Assembly: GCF_900163665.1 (NCBI RefSeq)
Contig: NZ_FUIA01000004.1
Coordinates: forward strand, 62,001 to 126,000
From: Frigoribacterium sp. JB110
GTDB lineage: Bacteria > Actinomycetota > Actinomycetes > Actinomycetales > Microbacteriaceae
DNA length: 64,000 nt
Direction of reading: 5' to 3'
In this document: positions 32,009 to 41,816 of the stretch, one piece after another
Numbering within the stretch: position 1 is the first letter of the stretch
Layout of the letters: each line of letters starts with the position of its first letter
The notes under the pieces: generated by a model
What the model was told of the DNA's origin: nothing
The model's database searches: none
What the model saw: the letters and a program-made list of their open reading frames with translations, nothing else
Made by a program: the position numbers and the translations under genes

Positions 32009-33546
32009 CGCGCGTCGCCGTCGTGGGCAGCGGCATCGCGGGGCTGACCGCGGCGCTGGAGGCCCGCTCTGCGGGGGCCGACGTCGTGGTGCTGACCAAG
32101 GCCGCACCCGACGAATCGAACACCCGGTACGCGCAGGGCGGCATCGCGGCCGTCCTGAGCGCAGACGATTCAGTCGAGGCCCACGCGGAGGACACGCTGC
32201 GCGCATCGAGCGGGCTGGCCGACGCGGATGCGGTGCGCACACTCGTCGACGGCGGTTCTGTCGCGATCGCGGGCCTGGAGGTGCGGGGCGTCGGCTTCGA
32301 CCGCGGCGCAGACGGGGCGCGGCTGCTCGGACGCGAGGCCGTGCACTCCGCCTCGCGCATCCTGCACGCAGGAGGCGATGCGACCGGTGCGGAGATCCAG
32401 CGCGGGCTGCTCGCGGAGTGCCGTGCGCGGGGCATCGAGATGCGAGAAGGGGCGTTCGTCACGGATGTCGTGGTCTCACGAGGCAGAGTCGCCGGCGTCC
32501 GGATGATCGAGCGCGGGGCGACTGCGGAGGCACAGGCGGATGCGGTCGTGCTCGCCACCGGTGGCATCGGGCAGGCGTACGCGGTGACGACCAACCCGCA
32601 GGTCGCGACGGGAGACGGCATCGCGATCGGGCTGCGCGCCGGTGCCGCGGTGCGCGACATGGAGTTCGTGCAGTTCCACCCCACGGTGCTCGCCGTCGGT
32701 GCGCCGTTCCTCGTCTCGGAGGCGGTGCGCGGCGAGGGCGCCGTGCTGCTCGACGAAGCGGGAAGGCGGTTCGCGCTCGACGCCCATCCGGATGGCGAAC
32801 TCGCCCCGCGCGACGTGGTCGCCCGCGCGATCGCCAGGGCGATGGCACGGCAGGGCGGGCGGCCGGTGCTGCTGGATGCGACGGGCCTCGGTGCGGCGTT
32901 CCTGACACGTCGGTTTCCCACGATCGACCGCGCCGTGCGCGATCGGGGCCTCGACTGGGCGCGGGTGCCGATCCCCGTCTCACCCGCAGCGCACTATGTC
33001 ATGGGCGGGGTGGCCACCGACCTCGACGGCCGCACCAGCGTGCCCGGACTGTTCGCGGCCGGCGAGACCGCCCGCACGGGCGTGCACGGCGCGAACCGGC
33101 TCGCGTCGAACTCGCTGCTGGAGGGCGCGGTGTTCGGGGCGCGGGCCGGGCGGACGTCGGCACGTGAATCCGTACGGGAAGGCGTGGATGCTGGCAGCAC
33201 TTCCCTGGCTCCCGAGCTGCGCGACCGGCTCGTCGCACGAAAGACGGCCCCAGGCGACGTGCCGTCCTTGTCCCGCCGTGCCCTGCAGGACGTGATGTGG
33301 AGCTGCGCCGGTCTCTCCCGCGATGCGGAGGGCCTGGCCGACGCGGCTGCGATCATCGCACGCTGGCGTGCCGTCACACCGGCGCCGCGCACGGTCCGCG
33401 AGCACGAGGACCGCAACCTGCTCGACGCCGCGGCCGAGATCGTGCGCGCGGCGTCGGCGCGAACGGCATCGATCGGCGCGCACTGGCGGTCAGATGACGT
33501 GCCGACCTACGATCATCCGGAGCCCGTACTGGAGGCCGCATGCTGA
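32005..33546 (+). CDS. nadB: L-aspartate oxidase
   Basis: 513-residue FAD enzyme that makes iminoaspartate for NadA. The FAD motif GSGIAG is at the N-terminus (VAVVGSGIAGLTAALEARSA). Family blocks include SNTRYAQGGIAAVLS, MEFVQFHPTVL and the closing FAD region GLFAAGETARTGVHGANRLA. ATG 32005 overlaps the nadA stop. The end overlaps nadC by 7 bp. Confidence 0.95.
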   Translation: MTRVAVVGSGIAGLTAALEARSAGADVVVLTKAAPDESNTRYAQGGIAAVLSADDSVEAHAEDTLRASSGLADADAVRTLVDGGSVAIAGLEVRGVGFDRGADGARLLGREAVHSASRILHAGGDATGAEIQRGLLAECRARGIEMREGAFVTDVVVSRGRVAGVRMIERGATAEAQADAVVLATGGIGQAYAVTTNPQVATGDGIAIGLRAGAAVRDMEFVQFHPTVLAVGAPFLVSEAVRGEGAVLLDEAGRRFALDAHPDGELAPRDVVARAIARAMARQGGRPVLLDATGLGAAFLTRRFPTIDRAVRDRGLDWARVPIPVSPAAHYVMGGVATDLDGRTSVPGLFAAGETARTGVHGANRLASNSLLEGAVFGARAGRTSARESVREGVDAGSTSLAPELRDRLVARKTAPGDVPSLSRRALQDVMWSCAGLSRDAEGLADAAAIIARWRAVTPAPRTVREHEDRNLLDAAAEIVRAASARTASIGAHWRSDDVPTYDHPEPVLEAAC

Positions 33547-34394
33547 CGAAGGCAGCGATCGAGCGCGTCGTCGCAGCGGCGCTCGACGAAGACGCACCAT
33601 GGGGTGATATCACCAGCGAGGCGCTCATTCCCGCGGACGCGACGGCCGACGCTCGCCTGGTGGCGCGCGAGCGCGGTGTGCTCAGCGGCGGCGCGGTGTT
33701 CGCCGCGGCTTTCAGACAGCTGGATCCGGACATCCGGGTGCACGTCGCCGTCGCCGACGGAGAGGTGTTCGAGCCAGGCGCCGAGCTCGGGCGAGTCACA
33801 GGACCGGCCAGGGCCGTGCTGACCGCCGAGCGTGCGGCGCTGAATCTCACCCAGCGGATGTGCGGCGTCTCGACGCTGACGGCCCGGTACGTCGCAGCGG
33901 TGGCGGGAACCGCCGCGCGCATCGCGGACACACGCAAGACCACTCCGGGGCTGCGCGCGCTCGAACGGCATGCGGTGCGCGCAGGCGGCGGGCACAACCA
34001 CCGCTTCTCACTGTCCGACGCGGTGATGGCCAAGGACAACCACCTCGCGGTGCTCCGTCAGCGCACGGGCGCCACGACGACCGAGGCGCTGCGGCGTGCA
34101 CTCGCGTCGCTGCCGCACACGACGCACGTCGAGGTGGAGGTCGACAGGGTCGACCAGATCGACGATGCGCTCGCCGCGGGCGTCGGCACGATCATGCTCG
34201 ACAACTTCTCGCTCGCCGATCTTCGAACGGGGGTCGCCCACATCGGAGGCAGAGCGATCGTCGAAGCCTCGGGCGGGGTCACCCTCGACACGGTCGGCGA
34301 CATCGCTCGCACCGGTGTGGACGTGATCTCGGTCGGCGCTCTGACGCACTCGGCCCGCGCGATCGATCTCGGACTCGACGTCGAGGCACGATGA
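33540..34394 (+). CDS. nadC: Nicotinate-nucleotide pyrophosphorylase (quinolinate phosphoribosyltransferase)
   Basis: 284 residues. It converts quinolinate and PRPP to nicotinate mononucleotide. Motifs: WGDITSEALIP, LTAERAALNLTQRMCGVSTL, DTRKTTPGLRALERHAVRAG and GGGHNHRFSLSDAVMAKDNH, then IMLDNF and EASGGVTLDTV in the barrel. It overlaps nadB at the start and nadS at the end (ATGA). Confidence 0.96.
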   Translation: MLTKAAIERVVAAALDEDAPWGDITSEALIPADATADARLVARERGVLSGGAVFAAAFRQLDPDIRVHVAVADGEVFEPGAELGRVTGPARAVLTAERAALNLTQRMCGVSTLTARYVAAVAGTAARIADTRKTTPGLRALERHAVRAGGGHNHRFSLSDAVMAKDNHLAVLRQRTGATTTEALRRALASLPHTTHVEVEVDRVDQIDDALAAGVGTIMLDNFSLADLRTGVAHIGGRAIVEASGGVTLDTVGDIARTGVDVISVGALTHSARAIDLGLDVEAR

Positions 34395-35527
34395 GCCTCT
34401 ATCTCGATCACGCGGCGACCACGCCAGTACGGCGCGAGGTGCTCGAGGCGATCACGCCGATCCTCACGGCGGAGTTCGGCAATCCGTCGAGCGCCCACTC
34501 GGCAGGGGAGCGGGCCCGCGACGCGCTCGAGAGCGCGCGGCGCCGCGTCGCGCGGGCGCTGGGTGTGCGCACCGGCGACGTCGTGTTCACCTCGGGCGGC
34601 ACCGAGGCGAACAACCTCGCGCTGCAGGGCATCGGCGTCGCAGCCGCAGCCTCCCGCGGCGCGAGGCACCTGGTGACCACTTCGATCGAGCACTCGTCGG
34701 TGCGCGAGACTGCGCGGTTCCTGGCCAGGGTGCACGGCTTCGAGGTCACCGAGCTGTCCGTCGACGGGCACGGTCTCGTCGCCGCTGATGGTGTCGCCCG
34801 CGCACTCCGCGACGACACCGCGTTGGTCGCCGTGGGTCTGGCCAACAACGAGATCGGCACGGTGCAGCCCGTCGCAGACATCGCCGCGGTGTGCCGTGAG
34901 CGCGGCGTTCCGCTGCACGTCGATGCGGTGCAGGCGGCCGGATGGCTCCCGCTGGCAGGGCTCGGTGCCGACTCGATCGCGATCTCTGGCCACAAGCTCG
35001 GCGGGCTCCAGGGCACCGGTGCCCTCGCGGTGCGTCGTCGGATCCCTCTTGAGCCGGTGCTGCACGGCGGCGGGCAGGAGCGCGGCCGGCGCTCAGGGAC
35101 CGAGAACGTCGCGGGCGCTGTGGCGCTCGGTGTCGCCTGCGAGATCGCCGAGCGGGAGCGAGAGGAAGCCGCCGCGCGGGTGGCCCGGATCCGCGACGAG
35201 TTCATCGCTGCGGTGCTCTCGCGCGTGCCAGGCGCCCGACTGACGGGTCATCCGGATCGACGGCTGCCCTCGACGGCGAGCTTCGTGATCCCCGGGGTGA
35301 ACGGCGAGTCGGTGCTGCTCGAGCTGGAGCGCAGCGGCGTGCTCGCCTCCAGCGGTTCGGCGTGCCGTGCCGGCAGCACAGAGCCGTCGCACGTGCTGCT
35401 GGCCGCGGGGTTCGATGCGCAGACGGCGCGCACGGCCATCCGGTTCTCGTTCCCACGGGGGGTCGATGCGGACCTCAGCCCTGTCGCGCGGGCGCTCGCC
35501 GCTGCCGCCGCGTCGCTGGCGGGCTGA
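34391..35527 (+). CDS. nadS: Cysteine desulfurase of the NAD operon (NadS)
   Basis: 378-residue PLP enzyme of the NifS/IscS group. The N-terminus reads LYLDHAATTPVRREVLEAI; the PLP Lys lies in SGHKLGGLQGTG, and the active-site Cys in ASSGSACRAGSTEPS. In actinobacterial nad operons this enzyme is thought to supply sulfur for the NadA Fe-S cluster. It is the last gene of the operon, followed by a strong hairpin. Confidence 0.9.
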   Translation: MSLYLDHAATTPVRREVLEAITPILTAEFGNPSSAHSAGERARDALESARRRVARALGVRTGDVVFTSGGTEANNLALQGIGVAAAASRGARHLVTTSIEHSSVRETARFLARVHGFEVTELSVDGHGLVAADGVARALRDDTALVAVGLANNEIGTVQPVADIAAVCRERGVPLHVDAVQAAGWLPLAGLGADSIAISGHKLGGLQGTGALAVRRRIPLEPVLHGGGQERGRRSGTENVAGAVALGVACEIAEREREEAAARVARIRDEFIAAVLSRVPGARLTGHPDRRLPSTASFVIPGVNGESVLLELERSGVLASSGSACRAGSTEPSHVLLAAGFDAQTARTAIRFSFPRGVDADLSPVARALAAAAASLAG

Positions 35528-35540
35528 GTGCGGAAACGAG

Positions 35541-35578
35541 ACGGGCCGTCGCACTCGATGTCGAGTGCGACGGCCCGT
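35541..35578. terminator. Bidirectional terminator between nadS and the T7SS genes
   Basis: An 18-bp stem (ACGGGCCGTCGCACTCGA and its complement) has a two-base centre and lies between convergent genes. It can serve both strands. Confidence 0.85.
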
Positions 35579-35613
35579 GAGGTGCATCCGCCGTGACTGC
35601 GGTGAGCAGCTGA

Positions 35614-35901
35614 CTACCAGCGGTTCCGGTTCTTCGCCTCGTTGGCCTGACCGTTGGCGGCATCCTCGATGACCTGACGGCCCATGTCGTGGAGGAGCTG
35701 CTTCATCTCGTTCAGGGCGAGGTTCCACTGCGTCTTCGAACGGAGGTAGGACTCCGAGGCCTCACCGGTCCAGTCGGCCTGCAGGGGCTTGAGGGATTCC
35801 TCCATCTCGGTGAGCCTGGTCCCGAGGTTGTTCGCGCTCGTGCCGATGTCGGAGCCGGCCGTTTCGACCGTCCCGAACTGCATCTTGTATCCGTGAGTCA
35901 T
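35614..35901 (-). CDS. WXG100-family T7SS protein (EsxA-like)
   Basis: 95-residue helical-hairpin protein. The WXG turn reads DWTGEAS (Trp near residue 44), flanked by long amphipathic helices. The C-terminus ends in a Trp-capped polar tail (AKNRNRW) without an obvious YxxxD/E export signal, so it is probably exported as the dimer partner of the adjacent WXG100 protein, as EsxA is with EsxB. It lies 20 bp downstream of that gene, the last before the terminator. Confidence 0.9.
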   Translation of the reverse strand: MTHGYKMQFGTVETAGSDIGTSANNLGTRLTEMEESLKPLQADWTGEASESYLRSKTQWNLALNEMKQLLHDMGRQVIEDAANGQANEAKNRNRW

Positions 35902-35921
35902 GATGTCGTTTCCCTCCGGTG

Positions 35922-36230
35922 TCAGCCGAGACGGCCCAGGAACTTCTTCTGGCCCTGTTCCGACGTGTCGTCAGTGGCCGAGTAGGTCGTCTGCGAGGAG
36001 ATCAGATTCTGTTCGAACTGGTCGAGCGCGTTCGTGATCCGGCGCGCTTTCTCCTGCCAGGCGTTGAACGACTGCTGGAACGCATTCGAACCCCGACCCT
36101 GCCACGCTGCCTGGATCCCGGACAGCTTGGTCCGGATCGCGTTCAGTTCGAGGACGATGTTCCCCTTCGACTCATTGACGATCTTGGCGCCACGCTGAAG
36201 GGCACCATCCGCTGCTGAGACTTCTTTCAC
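35922..36230 (-). CDS. WXG100-family T7SS protein (EsxB/CFP-10-like) with YxxxD signal
   Basis: 102 residues. The turn motif is AAWQGRGS, and the C-terminal tail carries YSATD, matching the YxxxD/E T7SS export signal that docks on EccC. I chose GTG 36230 because the AGGAGGTG ribosome site overlaps the earlier GTG at 36239, leaving proper spacing only to the second. The pair with the following WXG100 gene and the EccC gene immediately upstream make this the core Esx dimer of the locus. Confidence 0.9.
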   Translation of the reverse strand: MKEVSAADGALQRGAKIVNESKGNIVLELNAIRTKLSGIQAAWQGRGSNAFQQSFNAWQEKARRITNALDQFEQNLISSQTTYSATDDTSEQGQKKFLGRLG

Positions 36231-36348
36231 CGCGGTCACCTCCTGGTTCTGAGGGCTGATCAGCCCCGAGTACTTTCAGCCCTGAGGGCCGTGACGCCGA
36301 TGCCCGGCGACAGTGAACACCTTACGGATTCCACCGCGCGATTGCCTA

Positions 36349-36364
36349 TGGGTAGCTCTGCCCA
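36349..36364. promoter_or_regulatory. T7SS palindrome, copy 1
   Basis: TGGGTAG-CT-CTGCCCA lies about 126 bp upstream of the WXG100 pair, between it and eccC. It is one of three sites fitting TGGG-N-AG-NN-CT-N-CCCA found only upstream of T7SS units in this window. Confidence 0.6.
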
Positions 36365-36397
36365 CGTGCGCTCTCGACTGCTCACGGACGTGTGCGG

Positions 36398-39300
36398 CTA
36401 CAGCTGAGACGGCGGTGTATGTGCCAGCTGCATGATCTCCAGGCCGCGCTCGCGGGTGATGACCTTCGCCCGGCCGGGAACCGCCGGAGTCGCTTTGACG
36501 TTGCCGATCAGTGGACCTTCGTCCGGACTGCCGGACAGCAGGATGCCGGGGGCAGCGAGGTCCCGCAGAGTCTGCATGACCGGCTCGAAGGTGGCGCGCG
36601 ACGCACCGCCGGAACGGCGGGTGAGGATGAGATGCAGCCCGACATCCGTCGCCTGAGCGAGCAATGGCTGCAGCACCGCGATCGGATTGCCCGACTGCGT
36701 GTTCACCAGGTCGTAGTCGTCCACGAGGATGAAGACCTCGGCACCCGACCACCACGACCGGTCGCGCAGCTGCTGCGGCGTGACGTCTGGCCCTGGCAGG
36801 CGTCCGCGCAGATACTCCACGAGGCCGGAGAGCTCGTCGGCGGCCTGCTCAGCCGTGGTGTAGTAACCGGCCAAGTACTCGTCCGGGATCTCGGAGAGCA
36901 GCGCCCGACGGTAGTCGACGACGAAGAACTGCGCCTGAGCCGGCGACATCGTGCGCATGATCTCGCGCGAGAACCCGCGCAGGAAGCCGGACTTGCCCGA
37001 CTCGCTGTCCCCGAAGAGGTACAGGTGAGGGTTGCGCCGGAAATCGAATCCGGTGGGCGCGAGCCTCGCCTCGTCGACGCCGAGCAGCACCTGCTTCTCC
37101 GCCGGCGTATCGGCGGCCTGGCGGCGCAGCTCGTCGAGGTCGAGCAGCTCGGGGAGCAGGCGCAGCTTGGGTCCCTGCGGCCCCTGCCATGCGCGGTTCA
37201 CCCTGTCGATCAGGTCCCCGACGCCCTCGCCCAGGGTGTCGGGGTCGCCTGAGCCGTCCACTCGGGGCAGCGCGGTCAGCATGTGGTGCTTCGACGGTGC
37301 GAGGCCGCGGCCAGGGCGCCCCAGTGGAACGTTCACGGCGACCTTGCGGTCGATCTCGGAGTCGCTGGTGTCGCCGAGCCGCAGCTCGAGCTTCGAGCCG
37401 AAGGTGTCCCTGATGGCGTTGCGGAAGTCCATCCAGCGCGCGGTGGTGACGATCAGGTGCACCCCGAACGTGAGCGCACGCCCGGCCAGCGACTGGATCT
37501 CGAACTCCATGTCGTCGAACTCCGAGCGGATCGTGGGCCAGCCGTCGACGACGAGGAACACGTCGCCGTAGCCGTCGTCGGCCGTGCCCTGGGCGCGCAG
37601 GCGCCGGTAGGTGTCGATCGAGTCGATGCCGTGCTCGGTGAAGTACCGCTCCCGGTCATCGACGATCCCGGCGATCTCCTGGAACATGCGCCGGAGAACG
37701 TCGGGCTGGTTCCTGCCGGCGACGCCGGCGACGTGCGCCATCTTCCCGAACGGCACGAAGGTGCCGCCACCGAAGTCCATGATGTAGAACTGCACTTCGA
37801 GCGGCGTGTGCGTGAGTGCGATGCCCGTCAGCACGCTGCGCGCGAGGGTGCTCTTGCCTGTGCGGGAGCCGCCGACGATCGCGAGGTGGCCGCTGGCGCC
37901 GACGAGGCTCATCACCAGGCTGTCGCGACGCTGCTCGAGCGGGCGGTCGACGATGCCCAGCGGCAGCGTGAGCGGGCCGGCCTCACGCCACTTCGGTGAG
38001 ATCAGGCCGAGCTGAGGATCCTCGACGAGGTCGCCGAGCAGAGCGTCGAACGTCGGCGGGACGTCGAGAGGCGGCAGCCACACCTGGTGGGCTGGCATGC
38101 TCTTGCCCTTCATCAGGGAGACCGCGATGTCGAACGTCACCCGCTTCTCCGCGGGCTCGCTGCTTCGCGCTTCGACAACGGGGGTCTGCTCGTGCGGCTC
38201 CTCCGGCACGACGACGGGCGCGGCGGTGAACGCCCTGGCTTCGATCTCGCGGATCGGCCGAGCAGCGGGCTCAGGAGTGTCTGTCGATGCGCCAGACCGC
38301 CGCCTGCGGGTCTTCGGCTGGGCGGAGACGTATGCGGCCCGGAACTGGGTGAGGGTCTCCGCATCCGACTTCAGAATGCCGTGCCCGCCGCCGCCAGGGA
38401 GGGTGAAGGCATCGGGGACGCCGATGACGGCGCGTGAGTCCGCACCGGAGAACGTCTTCAGGCCGATCCGGTACGACAGATGCGATTCGAGACCGCGAAG
38501 CTTGCCCTCTTCCAGCCGCTGCGTCGACAGCAGCAGGTGCACCTGGAGTGAGCGGCCGAGTCGGCCGATGGCGACGAACAGTTCGGTGAAGTCGGGCTTG
38601 GCCGCCAGCAGCTCCGAGAACTCGTCCGCCACGATCAGAAGTGCAGGCAGCGGCTCCAGGTCGGTCCTGCCGCCCTTTCGCGCCGCCTCGTAGTCCGTGA
38701 CGTTCGCAAAGTTTCCGGCGTCGCGCAGCAGCTCCTGGCGCCGCGTCATCTCACCTTGAATGGCATCCTGCATGCGGTCCACGAGCGTCAGGTCGTCGCC
38801 GAGGTTGGTGATCACCGCAGAGACGTGGGGCATGTCGGCCATGCCGGCAAAGGTCGCACCGCCCTTGAAGTCGATCAGCACGAAGTTCAGCGCCTCGGAC
38901 GAATGCGTCATCGCCAGTGAGAGCACCAGGGTGCGCAGCACCTCGGACTTGCCCGATCCGGTCGCACCGATCAGCATGCCGTGCGGCCCCATGCCCTGCT
39001 GAGCGGACTCCTTGATATCGAGGATCATGGGCTGGCCGCTCGGGGTGAGTCCGATCGGCACACGGAGCCTGTCGCGGGCCGAGCGCGGCTTCCATGCGAG
39101 CTCGGGATCGAAGTCGCGCACATCGGGCAGGCCGAGCAGGTCGGTCAGCTCCGCGGAGATCGTACGGGGGCCGCCTCCGGCCTCTTCGTCCTCGACGGCC
39201 TCGACCATTCCGGTCAGACGCCGCGCCGCGGCCTCAGCCGAGGCGATTCCCAGGAAGTCCGGCTTCCCGCGCACCGCCCCTGCGCTCCGTCGGGCGACGG

Positions 39301-40396
39301 TGAGGATCGGGCCCTCCTCGGCCTCGTCGTCGATCACCAGACGGATGGTGAACGGGTCGGTGAGCTCATCCCATTCGCGGGGGATGTCGATGACGGTGAC
39401 GCCGCTGACCCCGCCCTCCGCCTGGAACGGGTGATCGGCAGGCAGTCGGGTGCCGTCCGTGATCACCACGAGGTGCGGCACGGGGCCGCTCCGCCCGCCG
39501 ACGGGTCCGCGCGAGTGCGTGTCGACGACGAGGCTCTCGACGTCGGCCCACGACGTCCCGATGCGGCGAGCGCCGCCCACGGCATCCCTGACGGTGTCGG
39601 ATTGCGCGTGGGGAAGCCATTTCATCCACTCCCAGTACGGCAGGTCGGCATGGGATGCGATCACCGCGATCTGCAAGTCCTCCGGCGCGGCGAAGGTCGC
39701 CAGATGCGCGACGACGGCACGTGCCAGTCCTCGAGCGCGCACGGTCTCACCCGCGATCTCGAGGCGTGCGCAGGTGCCGATGTTCAGTGCGAACGGCAGA
39801 TCGGGCACCTGGTCGTGCGTGAGCACGAATCGGTGCGCCGCCGACGCGCTGACCGGATCGAGCTGCGCCAGGGCGGGGATCGGTGCCTCTTCCAGGGTCA
39901 TGGCGAGAGGCTGGCTGGCCGTGCCGACCCTGGCCACCAGGAAGTTCGTGTCGTCGGCGGTTCGCTCCCACACCCGCGAACCCTCTTCGACGATGAAGGG
40001 CAGCGTATCGGGCATCGGGAGCATCCACTCCTCATACCTGCGCTGGCGTGAGGCGACTTCGCGTACGGAGTCGCGTGTCTCGGCCAGGTAGGCGAGGTAC
40101 TCGCGTCGGGTGTTCTCGACATTCGTGGAGTGCTGGGACTTCTGCCGCCACATCTGACCGCCCACCATGGACAGCGCCATGAACAGGAACATCCCGCCCA
40201 TGATGTACGTGCGGGTCGAGTCGCCGCCCTGAGCGAGCGAGAGCACCGCGACCGAGCCGAGGCTGCCGACCATCGGCAGCGCCATCATCAGCGTGTTCGA
40301 GGCGCCCTCGGGCTTGGGGAGCTCCGGGGCCTGCTGCAGAGTGAGTTGCCCGCCGGCCGGGGGTTTCGGCGCGCGACGAGTAGTGGTGTTGCTCAC
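36398..40396 (-). CDS. eccC: EccC, FtsK/SpoIIIE-type T7SS ATPase
   Basis: 1332-residue motor of the type VII secretion machine, single-chain form. Two membrane spans lie at about residues 35-80. Three ATPase modules follow, with P-loops GATGSGKSE (477-485), GGSRTGKST (near 842) and GDSESGKSG (near 1130). The first has a full Walker B (FVLIDFKGGATF); the third has a degenerate Walker B (FVVDYRRALL), as in other EccC proteins where the later modules bind substrate signals. It is divergent from the eccD-like gene at 40482, with an 85-bp shared promoter region, and is followed by the WXG100 pair. Confidence 0.94.
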   Translation of the reverse strand: MSNTTTRRAPKPPAGGQLTLQQAPELPKPEGASNTLMMALPMVGSLGSVAVLSLAQGGDSTRTYIMGGMFLFMALSMVGGQMWRQKSQHSTNVENTRREYLAYLAETRDSVREVASRQRRYEEWMLPMPDTLPFIVEEGSRVWERTADDTNFLVARVGTASQPLAMTLEEAPIPALAQLDPVSASAAHRFVLTHDQVPDLPFALNIGTCARLEIAGETVRARGLARAVVAHLATFAAPEDLQIAVIASHADLPYWEWMKWLPHAQSDTVRDAVGGARRIGTSWADVESLVVDTHSRGPVGGRSGPVPHLVVITDGTRLPADHPFQAEGGVSGVTVIDIPREWDELTDPFTIRLVIDDEAEEGPILTVARRSAGAVRGKPDFLGIASAEAAARRLTGMVEAVEDEEAGGGPRTISAELTDLLGLPDVRDFDPELAWKPRSARDRLRVPIGLTPSGQPMILDIKESAQQGMGPHGMLIGATGSGKSEVLRTLVLSLAMTHSSEALNFVLIDFKGGATFAGMADMPHVSAVITNLGDDLTLVDRMQDAIQGEMTRRQELLRDAGNFANVTDYEAARKGGRTDLEPLPALLIVADEFSELLAAKPDFTELFVAIGRLGRSLQVHLLLSTQRLEEGKLRGLESHLSYRIGLKTFSGADSRAVIGVPDAFTLPGGGGHGILKSDAETLTQFRAAYVSAQPKTRRRRSGASTDTPEPAARPIREIEARAFTAAPVVVPEEPHEQTPVVEARSSEPAEKRVTFDIAVSLMKGKSMPAHQVWLPPLDVPPTFDALLGDLVEDPQLGLISPKWREAGPLTLPLGIVDRPLEQRRDSLVMSLVGASGHLAIVGGSRTGKSTLARSVLTGIALTHTPLEVQFYIMDFGGGTFVPFGKMAHVAGVAGRNQPDVLRRMFQEIAGIVDDRERYFTEHGIDSIDTYRRLRAQGTADDGYGDVFLVVDGWPTIRSEFDDMEFEIQSLAGRALTFGVHLIVTTARWMDFRNAIRDTFGSKLELRLGDTSDSEIDRKVAVNVPLGRPGRGLAPSKHHMLTALPRVDGSGDPDTLGEGVGDLIDRVNRAWQGPQGPKLRLLPELLDLDELRRQAADTPAEKQVLLGVDEARLAPTGFDFRRNPHLYLFGDSESGKSGFLRGFSREIMRTMSPAQAQFFVVDYRRALLSEIPDEYLAGYYTTAEQAADELSGLVEYLRGRLPGPDVTPQQLRDRSWWSGAEVFILVDDYDLVNTQSGNPIAVLQPLLAQATDVGLHLILTRRSGGASRATFEPVMQTLRDLAAPGILLSGSPDEGPLIGNVKATPAVPGRAKVITRERGLEIMQLAHTPPSQL

Positions 40397-40481
40397 GACA
40401 GGCCCTCCTCGAGTCGCTTACCATTGTGTCAGGGAGCGGGCACGAAACAGTGTCGTACCGAGGATCGTCGAGGGGCTGGGA

Positions 40482-41816
40482 GTGTCAGCGAAGGCAATTC
40501 GGCTCACTGTCGCGGACGCTCACAGCCGACATGATCTCGTCGTCCGTGCCGATTCGACCGTCGCCGAGCTGCTCGCCGTCGGCGGCGTCGACCTGAATCG
40601 GTACGTCGGCACGACCACGTCGGGGGCCGCGATCGACCTCGACAGCGAGGTGTCGGCCGCGCCGGGCGACGGCGGCGTGATCTGGTTGTTCGACCGCAGC
40701 GCCCTGGCGCCGACCCATGCGTCCGGGCGAGGGGCGGCACGCGCGGGCACCGGACTCGCCCGTCCCCGCTGGACGGCACTGGCGCTGCTGCTCGTGGTCG
40801 CGCTCGGGCTGGTCGCCTGCACCGTTGCCGCTCCGTCCCCGATCACGGTGTCGGTCTCCGTCTCGGTGCTGCTCATCGGCGCGGTCATCATGCTCGTCCA
40901 GCCCGTGCGCGAACGGAACGTCTACGTCGCTTTCGTCGCACCGCCGCTGGCGGCCACGGCAGGAGCACTTGCGCTCTCGCCGTTCTCGGACGCCGCAGCG
41001 ATGATCGCCGCGGGTGCCGTTGCCGGCGCGACCGCGGCGTGCGCGCGCCACGCGAGCGCCCGTGCGCACGGAGATACGGCGGCCGGCACCACGGGCGCGA
41101 TCGCCGCACTGTGGTCGGTCTTCGCGGTGCTCAACGCGGCCGCGTTCATCGCCGACGTGCCGGTTGCCGCCGTCGCCGCGGTGCAGGCCGCCTGCGCCGC
41201 TCCGATCTTCCGCTACATGCGCGGCGCCGCCCTCGACGTGAACTCAGACGAACTGATCGACACGCCCTTCGTGATCCGCGACGCTCAGGGCATACGTTCG
41301 AGGCCGGCGACTGAGCCCTCCCCTGTGCGCAGCGATCGAGCGGCCCATCAGACGCTGCTGGCGCGTCGTCGCTCCGAGGCCGGAACGGTGACGGCCGGCG
41401 CCCTCGCGCTGCTTTCCTCGCTCTGCGCACTTCTCGCGATCACGGATCGGTCGATCGAGGCGTGGTGCGTCCTGGGCGGGACGCTCGGCATCGGATGCTA
41501 CTTCCTGCTGACCTCGCGCAGCGTGCGCGACGGGTTGACGCGAGGTGCGTCCATGGTGACGGGAGCGGTCGTGACCGTGGCTGCGGCCGCGGCGCTGCTG
41601 AACGCGCTGCACGTCGGACCGCTCCTGATCTCTCTCGCACTGGTGCTCGTCGGCGGGATCGTGGGCTGCCTGACGGTTCCGCTCGCCCAGGACTGGCGCT
41701 CTCTGGGCTGGTCGCGCACGGGCGACATCATCGAGGCCATCCTCCTCGCGCTCTCCCCGGCCGCACTCGTGTACGGCTCCGGGATAGCCGGACAGATCCT
41801 GGAGGTCTTCTCATGA
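40482..41816 (+). CDS. EccD-like membrane protein with ubiquitin-like N-terminus (second copy)
   Basis: 444 residues. A beta-grasp-like N-terminal domain (KAIRLTVADAHSRHDLVVRA to about residue 70) is followed by about ten to eleven membrane spans, the EccD layout. A cytoplasmic loop near residue 290 has LLARRRSEAG. It is clearly diverged from the other EccD at 53119-54471. GTG 40482 follows GAGGGGCTGGGA. It is coupled by ATGA to the RDD-FHA gene. Two unlike EccD subunits could form a heterodimer in the membrane complex. Confidence 0.7.
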   Translation: MSAKAIRLTVADAHSRHDLVVRADSTVAELLAVGGVDLNRYVGTTTSGAAIDLDSEVSAAPGDGGVIWLFDRSALAPTHASGRGAARAGTGLARPRWTALALLLVVALGLVACTVAAPSPITVSVSVSVLLIGAVIMLVQPVRERNVYVAFVAPPLAATAGALALSPFSDAAAMIAAGAVAGATAACARHASARAHGDTAAGTTGAIAALWSVFAVLNAAAFIADVPVAAVAAVQAACAAPIFRYMRGAALDVNSDELIDTPFVIRDAQGIRSRPATEPSPVRSDRAAHQTLLARRRSEAGTVTAGALALLSSLCALLAITDRSIEAWCVLGGTLGIGCYFLLTSRSVRDGLTRGASMVTGAVVTVAAAAALLNALHVGPLLISLALVLVGGIVGCLTVPLAQDWRSLGWSRTGDIIEAILLALSPAALVYGSGIAGQILEVFS